DNA of 64,000 nucleotides from Gongronella butleri. Taxonomy: Eukaryota > Mucoromycota > Mucoromycetes > Mucorales > Cunninghamellaceae. Below are positions 57,826 to 64,000 of this stretch, piece by piece; positions within the stretch are counted from its first letter, which is position 1; the number at the start of each line of letters is the position of its first letter. The DNA is taken from the NCBI GenBank assembly GCA_025201375.1, contig JAIWZP010000013.1:310001-374000 (forward strand), written 5' to 3'. The notes beneath the pieces are model-generated. The model was not told where the DNA came from. It was given only the letters and a program-made list of their open reading frames with translations, and made no database searches. The translations under genes and the position numbers were made by a program.

Positions 57826-60800
57826 ATGTTTGCATCTGTACGAGCATTGCTTTGGCTGGTCATCTTGAGACGCGTCCTCTTTGTTGACGCTTCGTATCAC
57901 GTTGGCGAGGACCTCTTTTTTAACGCGCCTTACATTGCTGGCGCGGCATCCACATCGCTCAATGGTTCTGTCTACGTCTATGGCGGCATTACAAAGGGCT
58001 ACAGCGCGTCGTATTCCAATGTTCTGTACAAAATCGACTTTCCAGCTGTGCCCGCGTCCGGCGGCCTCATCATCCAAAACATATCCACAGACGCACCCGT
58101 GACAGGGGCGCGCTTGCTCACACTGCCCGACAAGGAGACGCTCGCGCTTCTTGGTGGCGACAATGCGGCACTCGACAATAGCACGCTCCCACTGCCCGTC
58201 CAGCCGCTCTATGTCGCTTTTTATCACATTCCTACGAGCAAATGGACGCATCCCAACATTTCTACAGCCAATCCTGCTCTTTATCCGCCCAATCGAGCGG
58301 ACTTTGGCGCAGCCGTGGCGCCCAATGGCTTGATATACCTGATTGCAGGCAACATGGTCCCTTACAATAGCACGCTGGCCATCCAATTGACGGATTTCTG
58401 GTCTTTCAACTACACCAGCAACCAATTCGTCAATCTGACCATCTCGCATTACGATGACAATGCTGTTCTCTATTATGCCACGGGCCAGAGTCTCACGGCA
58501 TTATCGTAAGTCTTTTTTTTTCCTCACTCTCGCTCTTTTCTCGCTTTTACTCATTTGCCTTTTTTAACACGTCCCCATGGGTAGGAATGGCACGCTAATC
58601 TCGCTTGGTGGCTATTACCCCGACTATGTCATGCAAAACCTGCGCTTGCATCCTTATACATATTCAAGATCCGGCGATTTTGTGTATTCGTACGATACGA
58701 CCAGGGCCAATGCCTCTTGGAACATGCTCCAGGCAGCAGGCTCGCTTTATCCCAATTGTTACAGCATCCAGACGGCGCTCAATGACACGACCATTGCCAT
58801 CTTTGGAGGTAAACTTAGAGAATACACAAGAAAAATGGAAAAAAACGAGAAATTGATGAGTTCTTTTCACAAAAAAGGTGACAATTGCAACATGAACTCG
58901 TACGAGACGGTGAACCAAGCCAGCAATAATCTCACACTCCTTGATCTTGGCACGCTGGCCTTTTATTCGTCGCCGGTCAATGGTGTGCCGCCGTTGCCTC
59001 GTGCGCGCCACTATGGCGGCTTCCTGGACGCAACCCATCTTCTTGTTGCTGGAGGTCCGCACGCAAAAAAAAGACAAGATGCTTGCAGCTGATGCTTTTT
59101 TTTTGAATGCAGGTCTCTTTGACGAAAATATCTATTTAAATGATTTCAATGTTTTGCAGCTAAACAGCGCCAATTCGGGGCCGCAATGGCTTGAAACCTT
59201 TGATCAAAGCACGCTTGACAATGCCGGTGGGTCTGGCCTGACGCCAGGGCAGATGGCGGCCGTCATCGTGTGCGTGCTTATAGGCATGCTACTCATTGGG
59301 CTGTTTTTCTGGCGCTTTGGCAAATACGTCAAGTTTATCCTTTTGAATTTGCACCACGACATATGGAGACCAAGGACGGGCGAGCCTCTCTGGACAGAAA
59401 CCACGCGCGTCATCTCTCAAGTCATCCTGTTCTTCCTGTTTCTTATCTTTTTTGTATACATTGTTATCCAAGTGCGCGACAGCCCCCTAAGCACCATCAC
59501 CATCAATCAGCCCGTCTCTGCTGTGGCCATTCCAAGTACAACCCCTAAAAATGGAGATGGAAAAAGGAAAAAAAAAAAAGTCATTGGATCTCATTTTTTT
59601 TTCTTTGTCTTGTAGATGTGCGCATTTGCATTGAAGGAGGCGATGGCTTTGCGCCCAATGTGATTTGCACGTACGACAATGCCACCAGCTGCATCGGCAA
59701 TCTTGAGCCGCTTGATCTCAACGTGCACCGCCCCGGCTACAGCGGCCTGTACAGCAATTTGAGCTGCTGGCACTACCAAAGCGGCAATGACATGTTGACA
59801 TCCACATCACAGACCAATCCCGGCTTTGTCAGCGCCACAAAGGTCATTTTTGACGTTTACGTCTATGCGTCGGCAACAGGCGTTGTGCACGTTGACGCCT
59901 TTCATCCCGAAAGCGATCCAATCAACGTTGTGTATTTCAATCGACCCGTGCCCACGCTCACGCAAGACGCCGTGACCCAATGGCGCGTCAATGACATCAA
60001 TAATGTGCAAGGTAAAAAAAAAAAAAAAAAAAAAAAGCGAGTCAATCGCGTTTTGGACGGCTCAATTAATTTCTTTTTTAAAAAAAGTGGACAATTCCGT
60101 GCAATCTCACTTGGGTGGTGACACGGTGATCACGTATCAGCTGCAGACGCTCAAGCAATTCACGTCCAGCAGCTGGAATGTCGTGGGTATTGTGCCCCAA
60201 TACAACAGCACGCCGAGTTTGACGACATTGGGGCGAACGACGCTTGTCAATGCGAGTGCGACGCTGGATATCACCAATGTAGGCTTTGCCGGCCGTGTCT
60301 TTGTGCGGCCAGCAAGCATGATGACCGTGGTGCTCCAGCAGCAGCGCATTTACTCGGTGTTGACGGCATTGAGCTATCTTGGTGGCCTTTTCAGCCTCTT
60401 TCTTGCGATCCAGACGCTGCTCTTTGGCTACCGGCCCAGCTCCCCCTGGGGAATCGTCCACAGGTGGTCTGTCGGTGAAATGAAGCGGTCCATCTCGCAG
60501 GGCCTCGTGCGCCGCTTCCAGACACTGCGCACCCCCGTGCCCCTCGTCAATCCCGTGCACCGGCGCTTCTCTTTGCTCGATATTCAAAGCTACGGCTACC
60601 GCCACGTGGGTCCGCTGCATGGCGCCGATTATGAAGGCGACGACGACGACGATGATGGCGAAAAATCCGGCATTGGCGAAAATGAGCTACTTTCGCCGCT
60701 GGACAATGACGAGGGCCGCCTGACGCGCATGGAAGATCGACTCCAGCTACTCGAGCTTCTGTTCAAGTCGTATTACATCAATGATGAGGTGTTTCAGTCG

Positions 60801-61103
60801 CTGGATCGCGCAATCAAGCGCCAAAAGAGACGCGTCGCAAGGCAAACACGGCAGGAAAACGACATGCACGCGACCAATGGCACCTACACAGGCACGTCCA
60901 CGCCGGAATTGTACAATCAGCCAACCAAGCGCCGCAGCTGGCTCCCCAGCTTTGCACGCTCGAGCGGATCCACACTCCATTATGATCCCGAAGCACGGCC
61001 ACCCACTATCTCGCCATTGCGCGACCCTTCGCACGATTTCCATCACCCATCCGGCTCTTCGACGCGCTTGGATTATCCACCTCCCTTGGAAGACGAAGAT
61101 TAA
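57826..61103 (+). CDS. Kelch-like ectodomain membrane protein with three predicted transmembrane helices
   Basis: Six or so exons give roughly 980 residues. A hydrophobic start (MFASVRALLWLVIL) fits a signal peptide. Residues about 25-420 carry kelch-like blades: SVYVYGGITKGY, ALLGGDNAAL, IYLIAGNMVPY, SLGGYYPDY, IAIFGG and HLLVAGG, with many N-glycosylation sites. Then come TM1 (AAVIVCVLIGMLLIGLFF), TM2 (VILFFLFLIFFVYIVI), a second beta-rich outer region (about 200 residues, with Cys pairs) and TM3 (LSYLGGLFSLFLAIQTLLF), followed by a cytoplasmic tail of about 210 residues with an Asp run, a helical segment (LQLLELLFKSYYINDEVF) and Ser/Pro stretches. Kelch propellers often bind proteins or sugars. 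The cellular role is unknown. I cannot assign a named family; topology is predicted only. Confidence 0.8.
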
Positions 61104-61153
61104 TTTTCTACTTTAATATATAAAATGATTTTTTTTGTTCTTTTTCATGGTGG

Positions 61154-62195
61154 CTATGACGACGACGGCTTGTCCAGCAAGGCAAGAAACTCGTTCATCA
61201 TCGACATGACAATGTCGGGATATTCATTGTGCAGCCAATGCGTGGCATTTGGCACGACACGCGTGGTTGAATTGGGGAATTGCATGTCGATGAGCTCAGA
61301 ATGCGACATAAAGGGCCGGCGGTAGGGACTGGCGCCACCAAGGATGAACAGTGTGGGGCCGAGGTACTTGTGATTCTGGATAAAGTCGCCCATGTTGCCG
61401 AGGGCGCCGGTCACGGTGTGCAGCGGGACACGGAAGCGATACACGCCGTCGTCGCGCGACTTTTTCAGGTTGGTCAGCAGAAAATTGCGCGTATGCACGT
61501 CCGGTTCGTACCGTGCCATGATCGCGCTTGCTTGCTCCAGACGCGTCAGCTGCCGTTGCTCAATGTCCAACATGCCCGCGCAATAATTGTCAAAGTCATG
61601 CAACAGGCGGAGCTTCAATGGCGCAATGTCAAGCACAATCAAATTCGACAGCAGCTCAGGGTGCTGCAGCGCAAAAGTCATGGCCGTCTTGCCACCCCTG
61701 AAAGCCAAAAATAAAAAACACGTGAGCGACGACAATAAAAAAAGAAAACAAGACATTACATGGAATGGCCAATGACCGTGGGCTTCTCCATGCCGTGTTC
61801 CTGCATCCAATGCTTCAGATCCAAGGCCATGGCTTCATACGTATGAGGCTCGGCGTGAGGACTATCGCCGTGGTTCCTGGCATCCTGGCGAAAAAAGTAA
61901 AAAAAATGTCAGCACAGCCATGTTTCTTTATCTCCGCTCGTCCCACCGGCATATTTACCAATGTGTACACGTCCGTGTTGAATTGCTGGCTCATTGCTTT
62001 AGCCAATGTCTTCCAATTTTGCTTGCTGCCAAGGAAACTGTGGCAAATGACAAAGGGTGGGCGGCTTGGACTGGATGGCGCTGCAAATTTGGTGAACACC
62101 AGCTTGGTGGGCTGTATTGACGCTGTTGAAGCGGTCGTATACGCGCGCGCACAAAACGGTCGAGTGGCGCCGATGACGTGTAAATTCAGGGACAT
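61154..62195 (-). CDS. ABHD11-like alpha/beta-hydrolase, paralogue 2
   Basis: Exons 62195-61959, 61884-61760 and 61697-61154 give 301 residues. The N-terminus (MSLNLHVIGATRPFCARAYTT) could be a mitochondrial presequence. Key elements: FVICHSFLGSKQNW, DARNHGDSPHA, nucleophile elbow IGHSMGGKTA, VLDIAPLK, PTLFILGG and the His in NATHWLH. The middle exon is 125 bases, exactly as in the paralogue at 34361-35496, and the second intron splits the same Met codon of GHSMGGK. This copy lacks the last intron of the other. It is an ABHD11/Imo32-type serine hydrolase; substrate unknown. Both copies keep the Ser nucleophile, so neither looks dead. Confidence 0.9.
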
Positions 62196-64000
62196 GATCT
62201 TTGCGAGAGAAAAAAAATGCAAAAAGTTTGCCATTTTTCCCTGCGCCTGCTTTTTTTTTTTTTTATCCCGCGGCGGAAATAAGATCTTCCAGAAAGGCAA
62301 GGTGTTGCCCGGCCAGCCGGTCGGCGTCCAAATGAGGGAATTGCTTTGACCCGTTCCGTTCATGCTGCCAATGTGCCAAACCAACAATGAAAATGCGCGT
62401 TTTCAGAGTCATTGCGCACCAACTCCTTGAGATCTCAATGCAAAGTCTCCAAATCACAAGCGCTTTAACCGTCTTTGATCACAGATTCATTTTAGTGCCT
62501 TGCGCGTCGATACGTTGGGCCGTAGTCGCGTACGCTACCAGAATAGAAAAAACCTTACCCCCTTTTTGCAGGGCGCTCCGAATCTTGCTCATCGGGTCCT
62601 ATATTTGAGCTAGAGGATGCTGAACACAAAAATCCGACAATGTCAAGTTTTTTGAGAGATCGGATCACTCAGTCCTGACAAAATGCATTTTGCGTGAAAT
62701 CAGGGCCAAATCAGGCTCAAAACGTTCCCTGAAGGCTAACTCGCCGAAAACTTGACGCGATGTCTCCAAACCACAAGCGATTTTACCGCGCTTGGACGCT
62801 GATTCTTTTGAAGTGGCTCACGCGTCAGGGTACTCAGCCGTTGTCGCTGTACGAGACCAAATGTAAGTAATTTTACCCCCTTTACCCCTATGAAACTGGT
62901 GCTTCATCAGATACTTGTTCCTCAGGTTCCAAATTTGGACCAGTTGATGGTAGATCCAGTTCTTCAGTGTTGTTAAGTTTTTTCGCGATTCGGATTACTC
63001 AGTCGCGAGAAATCTCGAGATTCGTGTTTGTTAGAGAAACCCCAGCGTTAAATGCTATTTAACGCGTTTCTCCCGATGAGCCTGACCATATGGTTCCAAA
63101 TTTAGACCAGTGAATACTCAACCCCAAACTTCGATGAATCCAAGTTTTTTTTTTTCCAAATCGGCTTACTCAGTCCTGAGAAAATGCATTTCGCGTGAAA
63201 TCAGAACCAAATCAGGGTCAAGACTATTCCTAAAGGCTAAGTCGCCAAGAACACGACGGGATGTCCCCAAACCACAAGCGATTTTACCGCGTTTGGCCGC
63301 TGATTCATTTGAGGTGAGTCATGTGTCGGGGCGCTCAGCCGTTGCTGCAGTACGACACAAAATGCTGCTGATCGTACCCCATTTACGCCTTTGGAACGGG
63401 CGCTTTCTCAGAAACTAGCTCCTCTGGTCCCAAATTTGGACCAGGTGATGGTAGATCCAGTTCTTCAGTGTTGTTAAGTTTTTTCGCGATTCAGATTACT
63501 CAGTCGCGAGAAATCTCGAGATTCGTGTTTGTTAGTGAAAAGTTGAAAACTCAGTGCCAAATAGTATTTTACGCGTTTCACGCGATGAGGCTGACCATAT
63601 GACGCCAAATTTAGACTAGTGAATACGCGACCCAAAACTTCGATGATTCCAAGTTTTTTCGCAAATCGAATCACTCAGTCATGAGAAATCTCGAGATGCG
63701 TGTTGCTAGTAAAAATGCAAGGCCAATCGCAGAGCCAAATGCATACCGTATTTTACGCGTTTTTCGTTTTTCGGGGTAAAATTACTGTACTCTTCGTGAG
63801 TCCGTGTCAGTGACACTAGCTCCTTTTTCACTCGCACACAAGTCGTCACTTTTAAAAATGTATAATATGTCCATATGGAACGAGACACCGGAATCATTTC
63901 ACGCATCGTATGTGTTACGCTCCTAAATTGCACACACACAAGGCAACGCGTAAAAAAAATATGTGCAAATGTGTCTGCAATGACTGATCTTGAACTTAAA
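62196..64000. other. Gene-poor terminal island with repeat E array
   Basis: After the hydrolase promoter (62196 to about 62390) the sequence contains the repeat E array and no supported gene up to the window end. A TTACTGTA motif lies at about 63782. The stretch 63730-64000 is AT-rich and unmatched elsewhere in the window. Confidence 0.5.
62399..63720 (+). repeat. Tandem repeat E, period about 500 bases
   Basis: Two adjacent full units (about 62640-63139 and 63140-63640) share TCTCCAAACCACAAGCGATT/TCCCCAAACCACAAGCGATT, GATTTTACCGCG, TAGATCCAGTTCTTCAGTG and GAGAAATCTCGAGATTCGTG with about 500-base spacing. A third partial unit follows (63641-63720). A more diverged piece (about 62399-62540) has CTCCAAATCACAAGCGCTTTAACCG. 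Each full unit also contains two versions of an AAGTTTTTT-TCGGATTACTCAGTC-like segment, so the period has internal substructure. No conserved coding frame was found. Confidence 0.8.

Overview
The window reads as nuclear DNA of a filamentous fungus of the Mucoromycota, most likely Mucorales. The strongest evidence is a divergent pair encoding a fused lycopene cyclase/phytoene synthase (carRP/carRA type) and a phytoene desaturase (carB), the arrangement known from Mucor, Phycomyces and Blakeslea. Many short GT-AG introns, a fungal H+-ATPase, a KIN1/KIN2 kinase and an NDT80-type factor fit this. There is no operon structure, CRISPR array or tRNA that I could recognise. All gene models were built by hand from splice sites and frame continuity, without transcripts or database searches.

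Layout. 0-1.2 kb: 3' end of an Integrator subunit 4-like gene (+). 2.7-5.3 kb: an RGS domain fused in frame to an AIFM2/FSP1-type flavin oxidoreductase (-), the most unusual gene here. 5.8-7.7 kb: TIM44 (-). 8.2-10.1 kb: NDT80/PhoG-type transcription factor (-). 11.0-13.2 kb: RRM protein (+), tail to tail with MTA phosphorylase (-, 13.5-14.5 kb). 16.2-19.6 kb: KIN1/KIN2-like kinase (-). 20.1-20.8 kb: small acetyltransferase (-). 22.8-24.5 kb: unrecognised protein with repeated short motifs (+). 24.7-26.7 kb: DUF4112 protein and TAF10 (-). 29.6-31.1 kb: secreted GH27 alpha-galactosidase (-). 33.2-34.0 kb: ATF/CREB-type bZIP (+). 34.4-35.5 kb: ABHD11-like hydrolase (-). 35.9-37.1 kb: AT-hook protein (-). 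37.8-42.7 kb: carotenoid pair. 45.7-45.9 kb: a 68-residue proline-rich ORF ending in a CaaX box (+). 46.0-48.2 kb: ALDH7-type dehydrogenase (-). 48.4-49.3 kb: RPEL-repeat protein (-). 49.6-53.1 kb: MYSM1-like SANT-SWIRM-JAMM protein (-). 53.9-57.3 kb: plasma-membrane H+-ATPase (+). 57.8-61.1 kb: kelch-like membrane protein (+). 61.2-62.2 kb: second ABHD11-like hydrolase (-).

Between the gene blocks lie gene-poor islands (1.2-2.7, 14.5-16.2, 26.7-29.6, 42.7-45.5 and 62.4-64.0 kb). They share diverged repeat modules with one another and look like old, decayed repeats. Two features run through the whole window. Many introns have a poly(A) tract directly after the 5' splice site, up to 55 nt long. 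The hexamer ACGCGT is clearly over-represented.

Functional links: carRP and carB are consecutive steps of beta-carotene synthesis, which in Mucorales also feeds the trisporoid sex signals. TIM44, the ALDH7-like enzyme and at least one ABHD11-like protein are probably mitochondrial. The Integrator, TAF10, MYSM1-like, AT-hook, bZIP and NDT80-like genes act in transcription or chromatin. The remaining genes look like an ordinary mix without a shared pathway.
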